NCBI GenBank assembly: GCA_963601575.1
Contig: CAVCFO010000011.1
Location: 1 to 49,815 of the forward strand
Source: CAG-238 sp963601575
GTDB lineage: Bacteria; Bacillota; Clostridia; Peptostreptococcales; Anaerovoracaceae
Length of the DNA: 49,815 nt
Direction: 5' to 3'
Shown: piece after piece, positions 8,449 to 16,126 of the stretch
Position numbering within the stretch: position 1 is the stretch's first letter
How the letters are laid out: each line of letters starts with the position of its first letter
Notes under the pieces: generated by a model
What the model saw: the letters and a program-made list of their open reading frames with translations, nothing else
What the model was told of the DNA's origin: nothing
The model's database searches: none
Translations under genes and position numbers: made by a program

Positions 8449-9576
8449 TTAGCCATGAAGCCCTGTGCTGCATTTTCCGATGATGCTTGTTATCGGAAGC
8501 CTCTGAGGACATCTAATTTCGCAGCGCTTGCAATTTATGCAAGACCTGGGGAGAAGCCCCTTCTTGTAAATCTCAGGATATATCTCCCATACGGTATTTC
8601 GCGCGCTGATAACTTTCCTATTATATAGCTTAAAGATTTCCGGAATATTTATATCCTGCGGACATTCTATGCAATAGTTACAGCCCGTGCAATTTATGAG
8701 TGCTTCTTCTTGCATTGCAAGCCCTGCATCTGTTGCCGCCTTTACTTCCTTTTCCGTAAGTCCTTCTCCCGATAAGAAAGCTACATTTTCCATAACTTCC
8801 TTTGGGCTTTCCATCCCTGAGAGTATGCAGGCAACACTTGGAAGCGAGCTTACAAATCCAAGCCCAAGCTGCGGATATGTCCTGTTATTTTCCCGCCCTG
8901 CTTCGTCAAGTATATTTTTTACCTTTTCGCTATATAGGTCTATGAGAAAGCCTCCCCGAAGCGGCGACATTACCATAATCGGCTTTCCATATTCCACTGC
9001 AATTTTATTCATTTCTGCTGCGTTCTTACCGTACCAATCCATGAAGTTTAGTTCAAGCTGCACGAAGTCAAGCTCATCGCCGTATCTATCGAGGATTTCG
9101 CGAAAAAGCTTCGGGCCGCAGTGAAATGATGCGCCTGCATAATGCGAAAGGCCCTCCTTTTTCTTTTCGATAACAAAATCGAATACCCGGCTTCTTTCTG
9201 CAAGCTCCCAGTTTTCTTCTTCTACCTGCTGCACATAGTAAAAGTCAAAGAAGTTAGTGCCAAGCCGCCTTTTCTGCTCCTCGAATATATCGCTGACCGT
9301 CTTATATGACGAGGCGTCCCAAAGCGGCATCTTGTCTGCAAGATAGTATGTATGCCTCGGATACCTCTTTACTACCGCCTCCCGAAAGAACACTTCGCAC
9401 TCGCCTCTGAGATAGTTATATCCGACATCAAAATAGTTTACGCCGCGCTTCATGCACTCGTCCATAATCTCAAAGCCAAGCTTGTAGTCGAGGCTCCCGT
9501 CCTCTTTGAACGGCACGCCGCCTACGCCCATCCCAAGGCGCGGAAGAATTGCATCCTTTATGATCGTATATTTCAT
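8449..9576 (-). CDS. Aldo/keto reductase with C-terminal double 4Fe-4S motif (copy 1, catalytic His replaced)
   Basis: A 375-residue protein of the COG1453 type: a TIM-barrel aldo/keto reductase followed by a ferredoxin-like tail with CTGCNYCIECP and CINCKRCEIRCP. Of the usual catalytic tetrad, Asp50, Tyr55 and Lys82 are present, but the His position is Gln116 (FYYVQQ) where the paralogue at 13546-14697 has His113 (MYLVHG). It may therefore have altered activity or serve electron transfer. The start overlaps the stop of the radical SAM gene by ATGA, so the two are translationally coupled. The target could be a carbonyl made by the radical SAM enzyme (inference). Confidence 0.88.
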   Translation of the reverse strand: MKYTIIKDAILPRLGMGVGGVPFKEDGSLDYKLGFEIMDECMKRGVNYFDVGYNYLRGECEVFFREAVVKRYPRHTYYLADKMPLWDASSYKTVSDIFEEQKRRLGTNFFDFYYVQQVEEENWELAERSRVFDFVIEKKKEGLSHYAGASFHCGPKLFREILDRYGDELDFVQLELNFMDWYGKNAAEMNKIAVEYGKPIMVMSPLRGGFLIDLYSEKVKNILDEAGRENNRTYPQLGLGFVSSLPSVACILSGMESPKEVMENVAFLSGEGLTEKEVKAATDAGLAMQEEALINCTGCNYCIECPQDINIPEIFKLYNRKVISARNTVWEIYPEIYKKGLLPRSCINCKRCEIRCPQRLPITSIIGKCSTGLHG

Positions 9577-11318
9577 TTCTCTGCCCCCAGTGCTTCTTCT
9601 ATCGCGCTGCTTCTATCAGAAAGCGCGGCCCGAATATTCTCAAATCGATGATCTTCTGCCTCCGAGCCATCATAGCCCATGAGCGTAAAGACATCATCAA
9701 ATAGCCTTTTTTCAGGGTCTATCTCGTTAAATGCCGTGAATACCTGCCACTCCTTATCCGAAAGCGTAGAGTCCATCGTATATGACAGCGCTCCCAGCTT
9801 ATCGCCAAGCCCGATGAACTTCACAAGGCTTTGTATCTCGCCCGGAAGAACTCTGTTGTTTACAGTTAGTAGCCACCTTGCGTAAAAGTTAAGTTCCTCA
9901 AAAGGAACTTCCATAAGTGCGCGGTACATACAGAGAAGATTTACCTTTACCTCGTCGCATTGCACCTGACTGATTTTGTCTGCATAGTCGAGTTCTTCGA
10001 TATCCCGCATCGGGCATCTTCCCCGGCAGAAGTTAAACATCTCGCATTTTCTGCATTTTCGGATCTTTCTATCGCGTTCTTCCTCGAAGCGCCTATACTT
10101 CGGAGAGTCATAGATTTCTTCTATCGAGCTAAACTCCTTTACATTTCCAAGGTCGTATCTTTCCTTTAGAGGTCTGTCGCAAGGGAAGATCTCGCCGTTT
10201 GACATAAGCCCAAGCTGCGTTCTGAGGCAGTCATCGCCCTGATCGCAGGCAGAGCCGATGCCGGTATATAGAAGCTGAAAATATGCCGATGCGAACCTGT
10301 CTAGCGCAGGGGTTTTATCACGCAGCCAGTATTTGAAGTAGTCCGTTGCAAGCTTTTCGTACTTTTCCCTATCTTGAATTAGGCTTTGCGAGATTTCCTT
10401 TGCGCTTCCTTCGTTAAATATTGGCAGGAAGGTATTTGGGAGCTGCACTTCTTTATAGAACTCGTATATTTCCTTTATATGTTCAAGCCCTCTTGCGGTG
10501 AGGACCTCAAGGTTTCCTACATCGACTCCGTTATCCTTGGCATCGAGGATCTTATCGAATATCTTAGATGATAGGCTGCCTGCCCTGTTTCCGTAGCGAA
10601 GGTCCGCGTCGAGCGCATTATATGAGCTTCCAAGCTGTATGCCGCAAAGCTTAAATAGTTCAAACCACTCTTTATTTAGGTTAGTGCTGTTTGTCTGTAT
10701 CGTAGCATTGAAGGTGGCATAAGGATATTTTGTAAATATCTCGCCCATTACCTTGTGATAATATGCTACTCCCGCAAGCGTCGGCTCGCCGCCATGGAAT
10801 GTCACGACGATATTTCTTGCATACCGCGTTGCCATGTCGATGAAATGGTCTATGTCCTCGAGCGAGATAACATCATTATGCCCTACCATATTCCGGTACG
10901 GCGTTTCGTAGCAGTATGCGCAGCTAATGTTACAGCGGTTTGTTATCTTAAGAAAGATGTTGATAGTGTCAACCTTCGGTCTTTCTATGAGATAATATTT
11001 TTCGTCGAGGTGCATCTCAAGGTCAAAGATTGCAACCTCAAGCTCGGTCTTTGGGTCTACCGGAAGGTCCAAAAGGTATTGCTGCTTCTCGTCGTTTGTA
11101 GGCAAGATGAAATATATGAGCGGATATTCCTTTTTTATCTTTATCCTTCCGCTGCACCCCTCGTCCACTCTCTCGCAGAAATAGTCCCATTTGAGATAGT
11201 CCTTCTCTGAAAGAATTTTGAGTATGATATGGTTTTCTTTCTTTGAGCGTAGCTGAAAGCTTACAACCTCCACGCCGGGAAGCGTGTAGATCTTCTCCTT
11301 TAACTGATATTCCTTCAT
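9573..11318 (-). CDS. Radical SAM/SPASM peptide-modifying enzyme (copy 1)
   Basis: The 581-residue protein has an N-terminal alpha/beta domain (1-115) that could bind a substrate leader, the radical SAM core with CNISCAYC (Cys129, 133, 136), the SAM-binding HGGEPTLAG near 175, and a SPASM region with cysteines in CDQGDDC, IFPCDRP, CRKC, FNFCRGRCP and a late QCDE. A helical extension of about 110 residues ends it. This arrangement is that of sulfatase-maturase-like and RiPP-maturing enzymes, which hold two auxiliary Fe-S clusters. It is a paralogue of the 550-residue enzyme at 19118-20770. Likely substrate: the Thr/Ser/Arg repeat protein of this locus (inference). Confidence 0.92.
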   Translation of the reverse strand: MKEYQLKEKIYTLPGVEVVSFQLRSKKENHIILKILSEKDYLKWDYFCERVDEGCSGRIKIKKEYPLIYFILPTNDEKQQYLLDLPVDPKTELEVAIFDLEMHLDEKYYLIERPKVDTINIFLKITNRCNISCAYCYETPYRNMVGHNDVISLEDIDHFIDMATRYARNIVVTFHGGEPTLAGVAYYHKVMGEIFTKYPYATFNATIQTNSTNLNKEWFELFKLCGIQLGSSYNALDADLRYGNRAGSLSSKIFDKILDAKDNGVDVGNLEVLTARGLEHIKEIYEFYKEVQLPNTFLPIFNEGSAKEISQSLIQDREKYEKLATDYFKYWLRDKTPALDRFASAYFQLLYTGIGSACDQGDDCLRTQLGLMSNGEIFPCDRPLKERYDLGNVKEFSSIEEIYDSPKYRRFEEERDRKIRKCRKCEMFNFCRGRCPMRDIEELDYADKISQVQCDEVKVNLLCMYRALMEVPFEELNFYARWLLTVNNRVLPGEIQSLVKFIGLGDKLGALSYTMDSTLSDKEWQVFTAFNEIDPEKRLFDDVFTLMGYDGSEAEDHRFENIRAALSDRSSAIEEALGAEK

Positions 11319-11333
11319 ATCGTCTTCTCCTTA

Positions 11334-12140
11334 TTAAATTTCCTCAGGGCTGAGCACATAGATCTCATATGGGGATTGGCGTCCGCCCACTTGGTCGTCG
11401 GTCCAGCAATAGTATATGAATGTGATATGCCTCGTCTCTCCCTTTTTGGGGAGCCAGTCCAGGCAGTCAAAAGCCTCTGATCTTTTCTTGCAAGTCATGT
11501 CCGCACTGACCTGTGCAGCGATAAGGCTATCCGAGATAAGATAATCAGAGGAAAAGACTTTCTCAACCTCTATATTTTTCACTTTTAGGCTTAGTCCCCT
11601 GAGAGCCAGCGGATTTGAATTATGATACTCATCGCTGAGAGACTCAAATTCCGGGAAAACTCCATCGAAGGCGGAAATTGCGCTGTCATAGTATTTCCAA
11701 GATGCGACTTTTAGCTTATAAAATGAGTCGTTATATCCTTCCGTGAAGTTATATATGCAATTTTCGAGGTCGCACATAAATTTGTTCAAGTCATCGTATG
11801 TCGGAACTTCTTGTCGCGACGCTGACTCGATTATCTTGCTTTGTAGGCTCGCCCCGGAAACTGCCATTATTTTTTCTTCGCTGAGCCAGATATATTTGCT
11901 GTCTGCGGGGAGTATATATTCCTCACAGAATTCCTTGCTGCACGCATCGCCGTAGGCATTTCCTATATGCATCGTCTCTTCATACACCTTGTATTTGGAG
12001 CCTTTGTCTGCCTCAGTATTGAAGGAAGACAGCCCATCGCTTGGCTGTGCCTCGGTATACATCATAAGGCCATAGCATACTGCTGCCGATGCAAGTGACA
12101 GCCCGATTATGAATAAAAAAGCTTTTTTAATCTTTCCCAT
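11334..12140 (-). CDS. Membrane-anchored or secreted hypothetical protein
   Basis: The 268-residue protein starts with a basic head and one hydrophobic segment (about 7-27), then a long polar domain predicted outside the membrane. It has six Cys after the anchor (CSKEFC, CDLENC, CKK, FDCLD, YYCW), some of which could pair in disulfides. I recognise no family. AGGAGGAATTATC precedes the ATG, one of the best binding sites in the locus. It lies 42 bases after the beta-rich gene and 15 bases before the radical SAM gene. It may act on the exported product; the role is unknown. Confidence 0.7.
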   Translation of the reverse strand: MGKIKKAFLFIIGLSLASAAVCYGLMMYTEAQPSDGLSSFNTEADKGSKYKVYEETMHIGNAYGDACSKEFCEEYILPADSKYIWLSEEKIMAVSGASLQSKIIESASRQEVPTYDDLNKFMCDLENCIYNFTEGYNDSFYKLKVASWKYYDSAISAFDGVFPEFESLSDEYHNSNPLALRGLSLKVKNIEVEKVFSSDYLISDSLIAAQVSADMTCKKRSEAFDCLDWLPKKGETRHITFIYYCWTDDQVGGRQSPYEIYVLSPEEI

Positions 12141-12182
12141 GATAATTCCTCCTGATATATGTAGTGAAATCTCTTTCTAATA

Positions 12183-13577
12183 TCATTCTACTTTTAGCCT
12201 ATTTGTTTTTTGGTAAGCAAATATATTGCCCGCTTTCTTTACTATCACAGGGGAAGATCCCCTTACCTTTTGTCCATCTTCTAAAACTACTTCAGAAAAT
12301 ATTTGGTGAAGGCCGCACGGTATATCTAAGGGGATGTCAATCTTGGCGGAAATTTCATCGGACATTTCAATATCTCTTGCGGTAGCATCATATCCTGTTA
12401 TTCCAATACTTACATTCTTTATCTTTCCTTTAAGTGGCGCTTCGATCTTCATATCAAGCGTATCCCCGCAAGTAATAGTATTCTCATGGTGAAATGTTAA
12501 TTTTGCTGGTGAGCAAACGCTTACCGTAACCTCCTCTTTGTCATAAGCCTTCTTCCCTGTGAGGTTTGTGAGGACTGCTTTTACTTTGTATTCTCCTGGA
12601 GTTAGCAGATCTATCTTATGATATGCCTCCTCTATTTGGACCGATAGGATCTCGCCTGCTCCCTTCTTTGCTATACTTAAATGTATGCAGTGAGTATTAG
12701 GATTGAAGTTTTCTGCAATGATGTTTACATGCACTTTATCCGCCGCTTCTTCTGCTACAGTCAGCATAATTTCAGGCGTTTTCCTTGTAAAGTCAAGATA
12801 AAACCATGCAGAAAAGTTCTCTGCCTCAAGCTCTATATCTTCTTCGCTTATGATGTTTACACATTCAGGCTCCGAGTATTCTTTAAGATGCAATATGAAC
12901 GAAGGCTCTAAGGCCCTTTCAATAGGAATAAAGAAAAGAGCTTTCTTGTTTCCTGAAAGCTGAATATCATTTTCATCTGTTGGAAAGACAGCGTCATATT
13001 CTTCGGAAAGAGGTTCACCGTTAAGCACTGCTTGCACGGATGCCTTATGATAAAGACCATCTTCTGACTGCCAAATTTCAGCTTCAAGAAGATAGCCCTT
13101 TTCTTCTTGCATCGGATAATTGAGCAGTACATTGTTCACATACATACTCGCACTTTCATCTCCATAGATGTGATCGTAAGCAGAGAATATCGGGGCGCCG
13201 CAATCGTTTATGACAGTCTTTCTATATAGTTTCTTTCTAAACAGTGTCGTTGTATAAATGTTTTTTTCTGAGCATATTACTTCTTCACCATCTTTTATAT
13301 ATGACTGGAGAAGTATCTCGTAGACTCCATTATCGTAGTTGTCAAGCGGAAATGTAAAGTCAGTTCTAAGGTCATCTTTTATGATTTCCCATTCGTAGTC
13401 TGTAACATCTTTTCCTGCCATATCCTGCACAAGTCTTAAGGCTACGATATAGTAAAAAGAGGATTTTCCATATATTTCATCGTCTGGGCAGGCGATATGC
13501 ACATCCAAATCCCCAGTGATGACCTGTCTATCAAGCGCAAAGGCTTCAGGCATCGGCGGTATAATCTTCGCGTTCAT
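12183..13577 (-). CDS. Large beta-rich protein of the radical SAM locus (paralogue 2)
   Basis: The 464-residue product is the second copy of the beta-rich protein at 6926-8416, with matching blocks along most of its length (DGLYHKA; FIPIER; YLDFTRKTPEIML against YVDFGLEKPQIIF; a closing IPCGLHQIF strand). No signal peptide, membrane span or catalytic motif is evident. The start at 13577 overlaps the reductase gene by 32 bases; the only alternative, an ATG 24 bases further in, has no ribosome binding site. The overlap and position behind a reductase repeat the arrangement of copy 1. Confidence 0.75.
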   Translation of the reverse strand: MNAKIIPPMPEAFALDRQVITGDLDVHIACPDDEIYGKSSFYYIVALRLVQDMAGKDVTDYEWEIIKDDLRTDFTFPLDNYDNGVYEILLQSYIKDGEEVICSEKNIYTTTLFRKKLYRKTVINDCGAPIFSAYDHIYGDESASMYVNNVLLNYPMQEEKGYLLEAEIWQSEDGLYHKASVQAVLNGEPLSEEYDAVFPTDENDIQLSGNKKALFFIPIERALEPSFILHLKEYSEPECVNIISEEDIELEAENFSAWFYLDFTRKTPEIMLTVAEEAADKVHVNIIAENFNPNTHCIHLSIAKKGAGEILSVQIEEAYHKIDLLTPGEYKVKAVLTNLTGKKAYDKEEVTVSVCSPAKLTFHHENTITCGDTLDMKIEAPLKGKIKNVSIGITGYDATARDIEMSDEISAKIDIPLDIPCGLHQIFSEVVLEDGQKVRGSSPVIVKKAGNIFAYQKTNRLKVE

Positions 13578-14697
13578 TTTTTCTGTAACCTAACCTTTCA
13601 ATAAATGAAGTTATGCTCAAATGCTCAGGGCAGATCTCCTCGCATTTTTCGCATCCCAGGCATTTAGCCGGAATAAGCTTTTCTGCCTCGGCAAGTTGTT
13701 TTACTTCAGAGAACGGATCAGAAGACTTAGCTAAAAATTTGTTATACGCCTCAAATATCCGAGGTATTTTTATTTTACTTGGACATACCTTGCAATAATT
13801 ACAGTCAAGGCATAATATCTTGTTGTCCTCATCACCTGCAAAGCACCAAGATGCCCTCTCAAGTAGTTTCATCTCGCTTTCTGTAAGCTTAATTTCTTTT
13901 TCCATCAGAGCAGCATTATGTTTTGCTTGAGAAAGACTTGAAATCCCGGATAATACGCATACCACTCCGGCAAGAGATGATGCGTAGAGAAGTCCGAGGT
14001 CATAGGCATTTACCGAATATTTTTCTTTTACTTCAGAAAGCATCGCATCTGCTTTGTTATTTCCTCCGCAAGAAAGAGTTCCGCCCATAAGCGGACTCAT
14101 TACTACTACAGGAAGACCTTTTTCATGCGCAAGAGCATATTGCTTTTTTACATCAGTTCTTGCCATATTAAAATAGCTTAAAGGAAGCTGCACAAATTCG
14201 AGGATATCTTGATACTTATTTATGATATACTCGAATAATTCAAAACTTGTATGAAAAGACGCTCCGAGAACGCCTACTTTTCCTTCTTCTTTCTTTTCTC
14301 GAAGGAGTGAAAAAATCCTCTTTTCTTCGATCTCCTCCCAAAGTCCGTCGGTAATTCCATGAACAAGGTACATGTCAAAATATGAAGCCCCGCAGGCTAT
14401 AAGCTGACTTTCAAAAAGCGAATCAGCCTCGCTTCGTATATCGCTAACATGGAGCTTGTTTGTAAGGTAGTATCTTTCTCTTGGATACCGCATAACAAGT
14501 GCCTTTTGTATAGCATCTTCTGCTTGCCCGTTGAAATAGGAGTGACCTAAATCATAGTAGGTCACTCCATTTTCCATAAGGCAATCTACAAATCTTGTCG
14601 TTTCATTGACATCTATACACTCTCCGTCTGTTGGTAAGTGTAAAGTCCCTGCTCCAAGCATTGATACTAATTTTCCATTTAAATTAGTATAAATCAT
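13546..14697 (-). CDS. Aldo/keto reductase with C-terminal double 4Fe-4S motif (copy 2, complete tetrad)
   Basis: The 383-residue protein is homologous to the reductase at 8449-9576. It keeps the full aldo/keto reductase tetrad: Asp49, Tyr54, Lys81 and His113. The tail carries CLDCNYCKVCP and CLGCEKCEEICP, able to bind two 4Fe-4S clusters. Its start overlaps the stop of the repeat-protein gene by ATGA, so it is translated directly after the candidate substrate. Such coupling suggests stoichiometric production of substrate and enzyme. Known relatives are mostly of unassigned substrate; here a peptide carbonyl is a plausible one (inference). Confidence 0.88.
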   Translation of the reverse strand: MIYTNLNGKLVSMLGAGTLHLPTDGECIDVNETTRFVDCLMENGVTYYDLGHSYFNGQAEDAIQKALVMRYPRERYYLTNKLHVSDIRSEADSLFESQLIACGASYFDMYLVHGITDGLWEEIEEKRIFSLLREKKEEGKVGVLGASFHTSFELFEYIINKYQDILEFVQLPLSYFNMARTDVKKQYALAHEKGLPVVVMSPLMGGTLSCGGNNKADAMLSEVKEKYSVNAYDLGLLYASSLAGVVCVLSGISSLSQAKHNAALMEKEIKLTESEMKLLERASWCFAGDEDNKILCLDCNYCKVCPSKIKIPRIFEAYNKFLAKSSDPFSEVKQLAEAEKLIPAKCLGCEKCEEICPEHLSITSFIERLGYRKNEREDYTADA

Positions 14698-15995
14698 TTG
14701 TTCATGTGCAGTCGGTAATATTCTACCGTGTTATCAATATTTACGCTTGCCTGTTTCTTTGTACCGTCGTTAAACTCGAATGTAAAAGTAATTTTTCCAT
14801 CTCCGAGGGTCTTAGACATATCATTCTTCCAAAGCGCAGCAGTCTGTACGAGTTTACCTCCTGAAGTAGAAGTAACCTGCGGAGTGGCTTCGTAGCTTGT
14901 GCCGTTGATACTTACTTTCTTCAGCAGGGTGCTGTCACTATATGATGTGGAAGATATATCGAAAACAGTTTTTACAACAAACTTTTCACCCGCCCAGAAG
15001 GTGTCTTCTGACCTCTTGTCACTTGAGTTGTTGTTATGGTTTTGCCTGTTTTCTTCCCACCTTGTCGTATGCTCGATTCCATAGCTATCAAGCTCCGGCG
15101 TGCAGCCAGTATCACCCGTGTGCTGCCTTTGCGTTGCAGCGGTTGCCGATGTCGTACTTGAGGTTGTAGAGCGCGTCGTGCTTGTGGTGCTTGTTGTAGA
15201 TCTCGTTGTTGAGGTCGTCGAAGTCGTAGACCGCGTCGTGCTTGTGGTAGATCTCGTTGTTGAGGTCGTCGAAGTTGTAGACCGCGTCGTGCTTGTTGTA
15301 GATCTCGTTGTTGAGGTCGTCGAAGTTGTAGACCGCGTCGTGCTTGTTGTAGATCTCGTTGTTGAGGTCGTCGAAGTTGTAGACCGCGTCGTGCTTGTTG
15401 TAGATCTCGTTGTTGAGGTCGTCGAAGTTGTAGACCGCGTCGTGCTTGTTGTAGATCTCGTTGTTGAGGTCGTCGAAGTTGTAGACCGCGTCGTGCTTGT
15501 TGTAGATCTCGTTGTTGAGGTCGTCGAGGTTGTAGACCGCGTCGTGCTTGTTGTGCTTGTTGTAGATCTCGTTGTTGAGGTCGTCGAAGTCGTAGGCGTG
15601 AGATTGCAATGAGTCCTGTTGCCGCCGCCCGCCCAGACATTTCTGTGAGTGCTAGAAGTTGTTGATACTCTTGTTGAGGTCGTCGAAGTCGTAGACCGCG
15701 TCGTGCTTGTGGTGCTTGTTGTAGATCTCGTTGTTGAGCGCGTCGTGCTTGTTGTAGATCTCGTTGTAGAGCGCGTCGTGCTTGTTGTAGACCTTGTAGC
15801 TCTTGCGGTTCTTGCCCGTCTATTTCCAAACTGCAAACTGTCGCGATTTTCAATAACTGACCTATTAACAACACTCACATTACTACACTTTACCGGCTCT
15901 CGGTCTTTCCGTTTTTCTACTTCTTTTTTCCATGCTGCTACTGTTTCCTCATTTGAGAAAGCAAGTAAGGCGATGGATTCGCTTGTTAGATTCAT
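14694..15995 (-). CDS. Thr/Ser/Arg repeat protein, candidate substrate of the locus
   Basis: The 433-residue protein has three parts. Residues 1-65 form a charged leader-like region without a signal peptide. Residues 66-285 are low complexity, built from RSTT and STT blocks. The longest regular stretch repeats the 17-residue unit RSTTSTTRSTTSTTSTT; a short non-repetitive island at about 110-135 contains VWAGGGNRTHCN. Residues 286-433 form a soluble domain with beta-sandwich character ending VEYYRLHMNK. Only three Cys occur (37, 130, 298). GGAGG precedes the ATG, which overlaps the stop of the 44-residue gene. It resembles serine-rich-repeat adhesins in design but lacks their signal sequence and LPxTG anchor. 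I infer it is modified by the neighbouring enzymes. Confidence 0.85.
   Translation of the reverse strand: MNLTSESIALLAFSNEETVAAWKKEVEKRKDREPVKCSNVSVVNRSVIENRDSLQFGNRRARTARATRSTTSTTRSTTRSTTSTTRSTTRSTTSTTSTTRSTTSTTSTRVSTTSSTHRNVWAGGGNRTHCNLTPTTSTTSTTRSTTSTTSTTRSTTSTTSTTRSTTSTTRSTTSTTSTTRSTTSTTRSTTSTTSTTRSTTSTTRSTTSTTSTTRSTTSTTRSTTSTTSTTRSTTSTTRSTTSTTSTTRSTTSTTRSTTSTTSTTRSTTSTTSTTRSTTSSTTSATAATQRQHTGDTGCTPELDSYGIEHTTRWEENRQNHNNNSSDKRSEDTFWAGEKFVVKTVFDISSTSYSDSTLLKKVSINGTSYEATPQVTSTSGGKLVQTAALWKNDMSKTLGDGKITFTFEFNDGTKKQASVNIDNTVEYYRLHMNK
15160..15795. repeat. 51-bp tandem repeat array inside the repeat-protein gene
   Basis: Units starting at 15271, 15322, 15373, 15424 and 15475 are identical over 51 bases. 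Flanking units at 15220 and 15526 carry one to three substitutions or an insertion. A second, irregular block lies at about 15670-15795. The unit length is a multiple of three, so copy number can change without a frameshift. Exact repeats also mean that the assembled copy number may be wrong. Confidence 0.95.
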
Positions 15996-16126
15996 CCTAA
16001 AAATCCTCCGTTGTTAGTTAATAGTTCCACAAAAACAAAAGCTGCCGAGAAAGTGCCAAGGATAATCTTTGCTTTCATTCGCCTTCTCATGTAGCGTTTC
16101 TTGTCGTTTATATACTCCTTATTCAT
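15992..16126 (-). CDS. Small single-pass membrane protein between the SecA-like and repeat-protein genes
   Basis: A 44-residue reading frame has a very basic head (residues 4-20, many Lys and Arg) and one hydrophobic segment (about 20-37, KIILGTFSAAFVFVELL). It overlaps the SecA-like stop by ATGA at its start and the repeat-protein start by ATGA at its end, so all three genes are translationally chained. Size and topology recall small translocase subunits such as SecE or SecG, or a membrane anchor for the SecA-like motor, but there is no diagnostic motif. Both four-base overlaps argue strongly that it is real. Confidence 0.7.
   Translation of the reverse strand: MNKEYINDKKRYMRRRMKAKIILGTFSAAFVFVELLTNNGGFLG

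Noticed and set aside
15160..15600. Regular repeats that could suggest a CRISPR array.
   Set aside because: Units are directly adjacent without unique spacers, in frame within a gene, and no cas genes are present.
15100..15612. Long open frames on the plus strand and in another minus frame across the repeat array (Val-rich and Asn/Asp/Tyr-rich repeats).
   Set aside because: The 51-base unit is a multiple of three and lacks stops in several frames, so all frames stay open by arithmetic. Only the Thr/Ser/Arg frame has a ribosome binding site, non-repetitive ends and ATGA coupling on both sides.
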